28,037 nucleotides of DNA from Clostridium sp. CAG:590 (lineage in GTDB: Bacteria > Bacillota > Clostridia > Lachnospirales > Lachnospiraceae): positions 18,796 to 46,832 of the forward strand of contig HF987892.1 of the NCBI GenBank assembly GCA_000431135.1, in the 5' to 3' direction. Below are positions 8,132 through 15,991 of this stretch, piece by piece; the stretch's first letter is position 1, and each line of letters starts with the position of its first letter. Below the pieces are notes generated by a model that saw nothing but the letters and a program-made list of their open reading frames with translations, ran no database searches and was not told where the DNA came from. The position numbers and the translations under genes were made by a program.

Positions 8132-10567
8132 CTATTCTCCACCGGTTGCCAGATCTGCTGCCACATCCTGCTTCAATCCTCTAAGTGGCAGATAGACTGA
8201 ACCACACAGGATCAAAACGGATACCACCATTCCGATTCCAATTCCCAATACGGAAACACTGTATTTATATCCGAATAATGAGGTGATTACCAGTCGGAAG
8301 AATCCGTAACTGAGTAAAACTCCGATGATAATTCCAATTATATTTGCAACAATCGTTGCAATCACACCCTCTAACATGACCATCTTAGTCAATCGTTTCT
8401 TCGACATACCGATCACCCGAAGCTGTGCAAATTCTTTTCTTCTAAGATACAAACTGCTTGCTGTCGTATTCATGATATTCAGTGCCGTCATCGTCACCAC
8501 AAAAATGACCACCAAAATTCCTCCAAATATCACCTTCTTCATACCTTCGATCATTCCGAAGATCATTGCATATGCCGGCTCCTCATATCCCATCTCTAAG
8601 CCGGACGCAACATTCATTTCTCCTTCAATGTTGCCAAACTTCATATAAGAAAACTTATCAAAATGATACCGCATACCGACTGACATGCTCTCATCCGTTC
8701 CGGTCAGTTTATAGAATTTATCCAACGGAAGAACAAAATGTACTCCATTGCAACGCGTATTAACATCTTCATTTACAATTCCTTCTATTGTATATGTAAT
8801 GTATGAACCTTCTTCCGTCAGTTCCTTTTTTATCTGCAGGATTGTATCATTTCTTGCAGTAAAATATTCGGAATTCATATCACTTTCCTGATTTTCCTTT
8901 TCTTCCTGCGTAATCTCCTTTTTCCGCAATTGCTCTTCTAATGTTTCCAATTGCTGTTCGTGTTCCTTGTTTAATGAAGATAACGCCTTATCGGCACGTT
9001 CATAATACTTATTCATATCCACAATATCAATTGTGTCGCCCACCTGATAATCGGTAAAATCCATCTCCCGGTTATCCAGCATCACTGTATCCTCTGAATA
9101 GATCTCCGCTTCACTCAATGTCACGTTATCATGATTTACAAGCACAATGCCATGATCGCTGACATCTAATGTACCGGAAACCAATGCTTGCTGATATCTC
9201 GCATAGTCCTCTTCATCATATCCATCGCATGATATCTGGGAAATGGCATTTTCTATCACTGCAAGTGGTCCGTCTTTTGCCCCAATATATGATTGAATCC
9301 ATGATCCCTGCTCCGACTGCGTCATATATTCATCCGTTCCATGCCCGTAGAATTCCTTGTAATCTTTTAGAAATACCGAAGCAGAATACACTTTCTTCGC
9401 ATCTGTACAACCGTCAAGGTCTGCTATCTTTTTCAGATATTTTGTAGGCGGAATTCCTTCTCTCGCTTCATCTAACGTTGTATCCGGACCATAAGAACCC
9501 GAATATGCGATATGATAATATTTCCACATTTTCTCCTGATCTTTGACTACCCGCTGTATAGCGGATGAAAATCCCATGATCAGAATAAATGCACCGATAC
9601 CAATTCCAATTGACCATACCGTCTTTGCAAATCTGCCCGGATTACGCATGATACTTTTATAGGCATAATCGCCCTCTGTTCCAAATAATTTTCCAAACAG
9701 CAAGCTGTTTCTTACCTTGATCTTTTCCTTACTGATCCGGTACTCTCCACGGATCGCACTGACCGGTGACATATTGGCGATCAGTTTACAGTCTTCCTCC
9801 ATTGCAAAGTAAAGATCTCCCAAAAATGCAACCAGTATCGGTACGATCGGGATCAGATGAAATCCTGCTGTTATCTTTAATGCAAAATGTCCGATCACTA
9901 AACTAGCAATCGTTCCGGCTGCAATTCCCAATACCATACCGACAAGCTCTAATATCATTCCTTCGCAATACACAATCTTTTTCAATTCCTTCTTCGTTGC
10001 CCCAATGCACCGGAGATTGCCGTAATCCTTCAATTGTTCCAACGTAGATAACTGAATGGAATTTCTTACAATTCCGACTCCGAAGATGGCGAAGATAAAG
10101 GAGATCAGCAAAATCATCAAGGTTAAGATCACTACCGTATTGTCATCTCCCCCCTGCATGTATGTAATGGCTAACTCATAATTATCTTCTCCATCCACAC
10201 CATAATCCGTCTTTAACTGTTCTAATATGGTGTCCATCCGATACGGCTGTTTTGTATTCAGATATAACGCATTGTCATAGGTTACCGGATTATCATAATC
10301 GTACACATAATAAGAACCCACATACGCATCCTTCACCCGGTCATCCGCAAGGATCGCCTCAATCTGTTGCTGCGTTTCGGTAAATAATACAATCTCGTAA
10401 TCTCCCTGCTCCCGAATCTGTTCCCGATATTGCAGTAACTTACTCCAGCCAAGATTCAACATACAGTAAATAACCATCGTTGCGATCATGGCACCAAAAA
10501 TGGTAACAAGACTGCGTCGACGATTCATCTTGAGATAACGGACGGCAAGCTGTTTGTAGTCTTTCAT
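8132..10567 (-). CDS. Large FtsX-domain ABC transporter permease
   Basis: An 811-residue permease with two FtsX domains. N-terminal helix about 17-38, an extracytoplasmic segment, then a first FtsX helix set (about 150-260) with the intracellular LRCIGATKKELKK turn. A second anchor helix (about 318-340) is followed by a large outside domain (about 345-680) containing a strongly charged coiled coil near KEHEQQLETLEEQL. The last FtsX helix set has LRVIGMSKKRL. This is the layout of BceB/YtrF-like long permeases. Start: AGGAG about ten bases before ATG 10567. It is the first gene of the operon and lies just downstream of a long inverted-repeat element. Substrate unknown; peptide, lipid or antibiotic efflux or sensing are options. 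Confidence 0.87.
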   Translation of the reverse strand: MKDYKQLAVRYLKMNRRRSLVTIFGAMIATMVIYCMLNLGWSKLLQYREQIREQGDYEIVLFTETQQQIEAILADDRVKDAYVGSYYVYDYDNPVTYDNALYLNTKQPYRMDTILEQLKTDYGVDGEDNYELAITYMQGGDDNTVVILTLMILLISFIFAIFGVGIVRNSIQLSTLEQLKDYGNLRCIGATKKELKKIVYCEGMILELVGMVLGIAAGTIASLVIGHFALKITAGFHLIPIVPILVAFLGDLYFAMEEDCKLIANMSPVSAIRGEYRISKEKIKVRNSLLFGKLFGTEGDYAYKSIMRNPGRFAKTVWSIGIGIGAFILIMGFSSAIQRVVKDQEKMWKYYHIAYSGSYGPDTTLDEAREGIPPTKYLKKIADLDGCTDAKKVYSASVFLKDYKEFYGHGTDEYMTQSEQGSWIQSYIGAKDGPLAVIENAISQISCDGYDEEDYARYQQALVSGTLDVSDHGIVLVNHDNVTLSEAEIYSEDTVMLDNREMDFTDYQVGDTIDIVDMNKYYERADKALSSLNKEHEQQLETLEEQLRKKEITQEEKENQESDMNSEYFTARNDTILQIKKELTEEGSYITYTIEGIVNEDVNTRCNGVHFVLPLDKFYKLTGTDESMSVGMRYHFDKFSYMKFGNIEGEMNVASGLEMGYEEPAYAMIFGMIEGMKKVIFGGILVVIFVVTMTALNIMNTTASSLYLRRKEFAQLRVIGMSKKRLTKMVMLEGVIATIVANIIGIIIGVLLSYGFFRLVITSLFGYKYSVSVLGIGIGMVVSVLILCGSVYLPLRGLKQDVAADLATGGE

Positions 10568-10598
10568 ACTCTTCTCTCTCCTTTAAAATACTTTCCCC

Positions 10599-10850
10599 CT
10601 ATGTCAGAAATGGGGACGATGAATTTCTGGTGTTATGGGCGGGTGGCGCTTGTAGATGATAACCGTGCTCCGGTTATGCTAACCGTTCCAGTGAGCCTCA
10701 AACACACAAGAAATCTCAGCTTGAGAGCTTCGATTCTTGCTGAGTCTCACTTCCACAGCATAAAGGTCGCACTTGTTATCACATACAAGCCCCACCCGCA
10801 ATCTACACAACACCGGAAATTCATCTGTCCTGTCAATATTCCTGACATAG
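10599..10850. repeat. ~250-nt long inverted-repeat element with internal hairpins
   Basis: The left arm (10599-10663) and right arm (10775-10850) are near reverse complements. CTATGTCAG pairs with CTGACATAG at the tips. A long block pairs around GATGAATTTC (10618-10627), GGTGTT, GCGGGTGG, GCTTGTA and TGATAAC, with scattered mismatches and small bulges. The 111-base centre holds further hairpins: ATAACCG/CGGTTAT (10659-10677) and CAAGAAATC/GATTCTTG (10707-10739) enclosing AGCT/AGCT. The tips can be read as TGTCAG...CTGACA flanked by TA on both sides. It sits between the yaiI terminator and the exporter operon. Small frames across it are by-products of the arms. Candidates are a MITE or REP-like mobile remnant, or a structured leader RNA. 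Confidence 0.8.
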
Positions 10851-10902
10851 TTCGCCACACCCGATGCCAATTAGGTGTTGTCGTCTAACGATAAAAATGG
10901 TA

Positions 10903-10934
10903 ATAAAAAAGATACCACCCTCTTGTGATATCTT
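10903..10934 (-). terminator. Rho-independent terminator after yaiI
   Basis: Minus-strand stem AAGATATCAC (10925-10934) pairs with GTGGTATCTT (10909-10918), ten pairs including one wobble, around a six-base loop. A run of six T residues follows immediately. It lies about 65 bases past the yaiI stop. A TATAAT-like hexamer at 10936-10941 adjoins it, but no -35 is convincing. The hairpin is also followed by a T/A-rich stretch on the plus strand. Confidence 0.8.
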
Positions 10935-10974
10935 TATTATATAAGATCAATATTACATTTCCGTGACAGAGATT

Positions 10975-11003
10975 CTTACAATATTGTAAGATAACTTGTT
11001 ATC
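10975..11003. repeat. Two adjoining perfect palindromes at the yaiI stop
   Basis: CTTACAATATTGTAAG (10975-10990) is a perfect 16-base palindrome. GATAACTTGTTATC (10990-11003) is an inverted repeat with a two-base centre, and the two abut over one shared base. The second includes the yaiI stop codon. They could be an operator for the downstream operon or an mRNA end structure. No function can be assigned. Confidence 0.6.
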
Positions 11004-11451
11004 CCTGTTCCCTCACTTTTAACACAAGCTGTTCAAACGACTTCTCAAATCTTTCATCATCTTCTGCCGTTCTCCTCCTTGGTCCCTTCATATGATTCTT
11101 ATGAGAGCTTCTTCTCGCCTTCTTATTCAGGTGTCGTTCCATCAGCATCTGGTCGATATTATCGTCCGTGTACCATTTACCGGACTGATGAATGGCATAA
11201 GCCCCCTTTCCTAATGCCATGGCTGCCACTCCGTAATCCTGAGAAACCACAATATCTCCTTTGTGGCAAATGCTGATCAGCTTATAGTCAACAGCATCCG
11301 CTCCGGCACCGACAACAATGACTTCGCTATAGTCCGATTGCAATACATGGTTCGTATCGCACAACAGTGTAACCGGAATATGGTATTTCTTAGCAACATG
11401 CTCTACAATATCTACGACCGGACACGCATCCGCATCCACAAATATCTGCAT
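10999..11451 (-). CDS. YaiI/YqxD family (UPF0178, DUF188) protein
   Basis: A 150-residue member of the YaiI/YqxD family: MQIFVDADACPV at the N-terminus, a VVGAGADAVD stretch near residue 50, VVSQDYGVAAMAL near 70-80 and a basic C-terminal tail with GPRRRT. The family has a PIN-like fold with conserved Asp residues, but its biochemical function is not established to my knowledge. Start: GGAGGAG about six bases before ATG 11451. It appears to be its own transcription unit: 76 bases separate it from the previous gene and a good terminator follows. An AT-rich stretch TATTATAA lies about 20 bases upstream of the start, but no clear -35 is seen. Confidence 0.92.
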   Translation of the reverse strand: MQIFVDADACPVVDIVEHVAKKYHIPVTLLCDTNHVLQSDYSEVIVVGAGADAVDYKLISICHKGDIVVSQDYGVAAMALGKGAYAIHQSGKWYTDDNIDQMLMERHLNKKARRSSHKNHMKGPRRRTAEDDERFEKSFEQLVLKVREQG

Positions 11452-11527
11452 CGTATCTCCTCCATATTACTTATAATATCAAACTAAAACCTGTTTCTTT
11501 TCTTCATGTCTGACGAATATCTTGGTG

Positions 11528-12115
11528 CTAACATTTTTTGAGGAAATGTTCCCGGTTCGGATAGACCGAACGGAATGCATCCACTGCTGCCTTTTGCAAA
11601 AAGGCAAACTCTTTATCCATACGCAATATATGCGGTGCGGTATACACAACTGTACTTAACTGATCTGCAATCTTCTTCGCGACACTTTCATCATCCAACT
11701 GTCCCATGCCAAACAGAACCGACGTAAATCCACGTCCCTTCGCACTGATATCAATATACTTCAAACAGGTATTCTTAAGTTCTGCGTATAGAATTGCCTT
11801 ATGTTCCTCACTCTGTTTCTCAATCTCATACAGACCCAGACCATGAATCACCTCTGCTGCAAGTTTCTTTTTCTGACCGCCAAGGTCAACACTTCCACTC
11901 TCTGCAATATACTTGAGATTCATAAGATATCCAACAAAGACATCCTTATTCGGTCTTCGTTTTCCATATCGTGCAATCCATAATGTTTTCCGGTATTCAT
12001 CCGTTTCCGTCAGTGGATCCATTATATGTTCATTTAATATTACCTGTCTTCTTTCCGGTTCTAACTCTGTATAATAATTCACGGTCCAATCCGGTTCTTT
12101 CTGTATCTGACTCAT
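11528..12115 (-). CDS. Unrecognised 195-residue cytoplasmic protein
   Basis: I do not recognise this family. The chain is soluble, charged and probably helical, with no signal peptide, membrane helix or known catalytic motif. Recognisable stretches are TETDEYRKTLWIARYGKR (about 36-53), a KKLAAEVIHGLGLYEIE segment and KGRGFTSVLFGMGQLDDESV, and it ends near HFLKKC. It begins 24 bases after the stop of the MglB-like lipoprotein gene, so it is probably the last gene of the sugar-sensing operon. AAAGGA lies about ten bases before ATG 12115. Whether it has any role in sugar sensing is unknown; its position may be incidental. It is a coherent ORF with codon use like its neighbours, so it is very likely a real gene. 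Confidence 0.82.
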   Translation of the reverse strand: MSQIQKEPDWTVNYYTELEPERRQVILNEHIMDPLTETDEYRKTLWIARYGKRRPNKDVFVGYLMNLKYIAESGSVDLGGQKKKLAAEVIHGLGLYEIEKQSEEHKAILYAELKNTCLKYIDISAKGRGFTSVLFGMGQLDDESVAKKIADQLSTVVYTAPHILRMDKEFAFLQKAAVDAFRSVYPNREHFLKKC

Positions 12116-12139
12116 ATCCCATACATCCTTTCCCTGCCT

Positions 12140-13171
12140 TTACTGTTTCTGATAATCTGCGACATTCGATGCGTCTACTTTCTGATACGGCAGGAAGATG
12201 TATCGCTGATCCTGAAAATCATACTGCGTTAATGAACTATTCTGGAACAGATCCAGGGCAAGATTCGCAATCTGTGCAGCCTGTCCTTCCTTGTCATTGT
12301 AGACAGTTCCCTGAATATTTCCCTCCTGTACGGCAGTTAATGCATCCTCCAATCCATCAATTCCGAAAATGGCAGGTCGTTTCTCGTCCGTATAGCCGAG
12401 ATTATTATATGCATTCACAGCACCTAACGCCATCTCATCATTATTGGACAATACCAATTCTATCGCATCCCCGTACTGGTCGATCAGTTGTGTCATCTTA
12501 TTCTCTGCCTGCGACCGTTTCCAATCTGCAAACTGATAGCTGAGTTTCTCAAGTCCGATTCCTTTGTCCATCAGCGTCTCCACAACGCTATCTGTACGTA
12601 TGATCGTATCCTGATGTCCTGCCTCTCCTTCCAATATCACATATTGGATCCTGCCATCCCGATTGCGGTCAATGCCCTTATTATCCTGTATAAGCTCTGC
12701 TGCAAGTTCGCCCTGCATGATTCCGGATTGTTCCGCTTCTGCCCCAACATAATACAATCGATCCCATTGCATAAGGTCTTCCCGAACCGGCTCCCTGTTA
12801 AAAAAGATAACCGGAATATCCTGCCCCTGTGCCATTTCAATAATGGCTGACGGATCTGTTCTGTCTACAAGACCAACACAAAGCACATCACAACCGGCAT
12901 CGATAATCTCCTGTACTATATCATTCTGTTCGGACTGATCATTCTTGCCATCCCGAACCGTCATGATGATCTTCAGATCATCCGATTCCCGCTCCTCAAA
13001 ATTCGCTTTCAGGCAATCTGTCAATGCATTGATAAACGGATCGTCCTGCGTATATAGCACAACACCCACCCGTAACGTCTGATGTGAACTTATCTCCTGC
13101 TTTGCACAACCAGATAAAAGAATCATCATTACAATCAAAAATATCCATATCGTTATATTGTAGTGCCTCAT
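12140..13171 (-). CDS. MglB-like glucose/galactose-binding lipoprotein, canonical order
   Basis: Periplasmic-binding-fold lipoprotein. Lipobox LLSGC puts the modified Cys at residue 22. Its order follows E. coli MglB from start to finish. The sugar contacts known for MglB are all present: Asp44 and Phe46 (QDDPF), Asn125 (FFNREP), His186/Asp188/Arg192 (GHQDTIIR), Trp217, the NND triplet 243-245, Asp272 and Asn292. The calcium loop DRNRDGRIQ (168-176) and partner Glu238 are also kept. It therefore very likely binds glucose or galactose. It is encoded not with the transporter but after the histidine kinase and a second binding-like protein, suggesting a sensor role; sharing the MglAC permease is the alternative. 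AGGAGGA precedes ATG 13171. Confidence 0.9.
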   Translation of the reverse strand: MRHYNITIWIFLIVMMILLSGCAKQEISSHQTLRVGVVLYTQDDPFINALTDCLKANFEERESDDLKIIMTVRDGKNDQSEQNDIVQEIIDAGCDVLCVGLVDRTDPSAIIEMAQGQDIPVIFFNREPVREDLMQWDRLYYVGAEAEQSGIMQGELAAELIQDNKGIDRNRDGRIQYVILEGEAGHQDTIIRTDSVVETLMDKGIGLEKLSYQFADWKRSQAENKMTQLIDQYGDAIELVLSNNDEMALGAVNAYNNLGYTDEKRPAIFGIDGLEDALTAVQEGNIQGTVYNDKEGQAAQIANLALDLFQNSSLTQYDFQDQRYIFLPYQKVDASNVADYQKQ

Positions 13172-13194
13172 TCATTCTCCTCCTAACAAAGAGG

Positions 13195-14178
13195 TTACTC
13201 ACAAGTCTGTAAAAACTTCTGCGTCTCCTCTGTGAATATGTCGTCTTTATGGATCACTATATAATCCGTTGTATAACTTGTAATCCCATGAAATCGGTTT
13301 TTCAATGACCGTGCCATCTCAACAACACTCCGGTATCCCATATCATAACCATCTGACATAACAAGACTTTCCACCAAACCATCGTCTACATAATAAACAC
13401 ATTTCATACTATGTCCTATTCCATATAGCCTGGTTCGTTTCATACTATCATTGGTATTGTCTTCACCAATCTGTTCCAATGCACCGGTTTCCAAAACAGC
13501 CATGTAGTCTGTTTCCTTACACTGTCTCACCGTAGAAGCAATATCTTCTCCGCTGGTTGTATATACATCAAATGCGAACTCACAACCGGAGTCTTTCAAT
13601 GCATCTACCAGCCCCTGCCTCCGATCCTGTGTACTTTCTGTATTCTTAAGACCACTCACAATTCCGATCGTTTTTCCACTGATATTATTATTGTTCTGTT
13701 TCAGAATCTCCTGCCCTAACTGATATCCCATCTTATAATTATCCGGCATAATAATCGGAAGCCCCGATTCCATATTGTCACTATCGGATGTGTTTTTCTC
13801 ATAAACACCGTTTGCAACCAGTACCACCGGTTTTATCCGGTTGACCTCCTGAAGCATTGCAACCGTATCACTGCCCGGTGCCACCTGTATAATAAAGGCA
13901 TCCACCTGATTATTCAGTTGGGCATCGATCAATTCTTTCTGTTCTTCTGGATTTTCAATCTCATCGGTGTTACATATGATCAAATGAACATTTTCAATGT
14001 CAGCTCCCTGCCTTAATCCGTTCATAAAAGAATCCCATTTCTCTGCTCCGGAATTATCTACAATAACAGCAATCCGTTTCTGCGGCTCCTCATCTGCCAG
14101 AATATGTCTTACAAACAGGATTACCAATACTGCCAGACACAGTTCAGCAATCAGAAAAGTTACTTTATTCTTTTCCAT
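13195..14178 (-). CDS. Membrane-anchored periplasmic-binding-like protein
   Basis: A 327-residue protein of the LacI/ribose-binding fold (Peripla_BP_4-like). It has an uncleaved-looking N-terminal helix (FLIAELCLAVLVILFVRHIL) and no lipobox Cys. Visible marks: KRIAVIVDNSGAEKWDSF at the start of the fold, then VDAFIIQVAP, GYQLGQEIL, GKTIGIVSG and QDRRQGLVDAL. The ATG at 14178 is chosen over an upstream in-frame TTG (14196), because AAGGA sits eight bases before it and the TTG lies inside the kinase gene. The kinase stop is four bases upstream. Between a Cache kinase and an MglB-like protein, it is probably an accessory extracytoplasmic sensor subunit. Its ligand residues do not match MglB, so the ligand may differ. 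Confidence 0.82.
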   Translation of the reverse strand: MEKNKVTFLIAELCLAVLVILFVRHILADEEPQKRIAVIVDNSGAEKWDSFMNGLRQGADIENVHLIICNTDEIENPEEQKELIDAQLNNQVDAFIIQVAPGSDTVAMLQEVNRIKPVVLVANGVYEKNTSDSDNMESGLPIIMPDNYKMGYQLGQEILKQNNNNISGKTIGIVSGLKNTESTQDRRQGLVDALKDSGCEFAFDVYTTSGEDIASTVRQCKETDYMAVLETGALEQIGEDNTNDSMKRTRLYGIGHSMKCVYYVDDGLVESLVMSDGYDMGYRSVVEMARSLKNRFHGITSYTTDYIVIHKDDIFTEETQKFLQTCE

Positions 14179-14182
14179 ATCC

Positions 14183-15988
14183 TTATTCCTTCCCAATCTT
14201 TGCTTTCTCTAACATTTCACAATTCTCTTTTGTAAACGGAATTGCCGGTAAATGTATGGTAACACTGGTTCCCTCATCCGCCTCGCTCTCAACGCGAAGC
14301 CCATATTGTTCCCCAAACATCAATTGTATTCTTGTATGAACATTAATAAGACCCACTCCCGATCCATGTTTTGGCACTTTTGGATTATCCGTAAGGATAT
14401 TTCTGACATCTTCCTCCCTCATTCCCATTCCATTATCCTCAACGCAAAGATAAATATCATCCTCTTTCTTATATCCTCTCACAACAATTAACGGATCATC
14501 ATCTTCATCCATGTCTCCTACACCATAATAGATGGCATTTTCTAATATCGGCTGCAATATAAGTTTGACCGTACAATATGAATATATCTCTTCCTGAATG
14601 TCATATTGTACAGAAAATCTCTCCCGATACCGATATTTCTGAATATTCATATAACTCCGGCAATGCTGTAATTCGTCTTCTATGCGGATAATCGTCTTTC
14701 CTTTTGACAAACTGATTCGGAATAATCTGGCAAGCTCCGAGATCATAAAAACTGCATCTTTGTTCCGGTTGCCCTCTATCATCCATGTAATAGATTCCAA
14801 TGTATTGTATAGAAAATGCGGATGTATCTGACTTTGCAATGCATCAATCTCGCTTTTTCTCCTCTTATTCTGCTGATCCACGATCTCCTTCATCAGACTT
14901 TCAATCTGCTCATAAGACTTCTGAACAGATATCCCCAGATGCCGGATTTCCGAAGATCCACCAATATAGATATTCTTTTTTCCCCCTGCTTCATAAGCCT
15001 TAACCGAGGCATCCAGCTTCAGGATCGGACTTGATATCTTTTTGGTTATGATTCTGTTTACAAACAGATTCATCATGATCAATAATGTAATGATCGTCAT
15101 GATATAATACCGGAAACGAACCTGACTATCTGTTTTCGTATTCTGGGAAACCACTCCGACCAGTTTCCAGCCGGTATACGCTATGGTATTCACGATCACT
15201 TTCCGCTTTTCTCCATTTAACCGGTCTGTATAGATACCATCTTTGTAACCTGCAACATCTGCATTATTCTCTTCCAACAAACCACGCATCAATTCTAATT
15301 CATGGGGATGATATATGATATTGCCTTCCCCATCACACAGATAGTAATAGTACTCATTGCTCTCCTGATTAATCTTTCCAAGAATATCTGATATACTGGA
15401 ATATCTCATATCCACAAGCAATACTCCATTCCTTGGATTACCACCATCAATAATATCTACCGAACGGCTCAATGATATTACTTTATGATACCGGTAGGAA
15501 TCATCCCGAAACAGATTCTGGATATGCGGCACAGAAAAATGCATATTCTCAATCTCATTAACCGCTATATTAAACCATGCCTGATCCGCAATCTCCACAC
15601 CGGGTTTTTGTACAGTCACCGGTTCCGCCGCAATTAATGTACCCTTATTATCACATAATACTATACTCTGAATCTTATCTTTATTTGCCTCATACAAAAG
15701 ACTTAATTCCTGATTAAATTGTGCATCTGAAACATCCATCTCCTGAACGACACTATAATTGATCGTGTCTCCAATCTGCCGCATATTGCGCAGATAGCTT
15801 TCAAGTGAATTCGCAGTACTCTGCAACAACGTCTGTGTATCACGTATTTCCATCTGCCGCATTGCATTCCCATACCGGTTATACAACAAAAAACCCATCA
15901 GGATAGACGTAACCACCGTTAACAGTGTAAGCACTGCCATGATCATTGACTGAATATCAAATTCCCGTTTCATTATCTTTTTAATCAT
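14183..15988 (-). CDS. YesM-type sensor histidine kinase with Cache domain
   Basis: Transmembrane kinase of the His_kinase (PF06580) plus HATPase_c class, 601 residues. Membrane helix 14-36; extracytoplasmic double-Cache-like region 37-290 (with NPRNGVLLVDMRYSSI near 184-199); second helix 294-311; HAMP-like linker and coiled coil to about 380. The phosphoacceptor is His391 in the QIHPHFLYNTLES motif. ATP-binding boxes: Asn484 (LENAIYYG), DNGMGM 518-523, GSGVGL 542-547. Its Shine-Dalgarno GGAAG overlaps the end of the response regulator gene, only a few bases separating them, so kinase and regulator are a co-translated pair. Expected stimulus is an extracellular sugar or one of the two downstream binding-like proteins; that link is inferred from context. 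Confidence 0.92.
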   Translation of the reverse strand: MIKKIMKREFDIQSMIMAVLTLLTVVTSILMGFLLYNRYGNAMRQMEIRDTQTLLQSTANSLESYLRNMRQIGDTINYSVVQEMDVSDAQFNQELSLLYEANKDKIQSIVLCDNKGTLIAAEPVTVQKPGVEIADQAWFNIAVNEIENMHFSVPHIQNLFRDDSYRYHKVISLSRSVDIIDGGNPRNGVLLVDMRYSSISDILGKINQESNEYYYYLCDGEGNIIYHPHELELMRGLLEENNADVAGYKDGIYTDRLNGEKRKVIVNTIAYTGWKLVGVVSQNTKTDSQVRFRYYIMTIITLLIMMNLFVNRIITKKISSPILKLDASVKAYEAGGKKNIYIGGSSEIRHLGISVQKSYEQIESLMKEIVDQQNKRRKSEIDALQSQIHPHFLYNTLESITWMIEGNRNKDAVFMISELARLFRISLSKGKTIIRIEDELQHCRSYMNIQKYRYRERFSVQYDIQEEIYSYCTVKLILQPILENAIYYGVGDMDEDDDPLIVVRGYKKEDDIYLCVEDNGMGMREEDVRNILTDNPKVPKHGSGVGLINVHTRIQLMFGEQYGLRVESEADEGTSVTIHLPAIPFTKENCEMLEKAKIGKE

Positions 15989-15991
15989 ATA

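Noticed and set aside
10601..10888. Plus-strand frame of 95 codons and minus-strand frame of 63 codons (10679-10870) across the yaiI-exporter gap.
   Set aside because: Both lie over the long inverted repeat, lack a good ribosome site and have no recognisable domain. The arm sequence explains the open frames.
10936..10941. TATAAT next to the yaiI terminator as promoter of the exporter operon.
   Set aside because: No acceptable -35 at 16-18 bases, and a start there would cut into the terminator stem. The real exporter promoter was not located.
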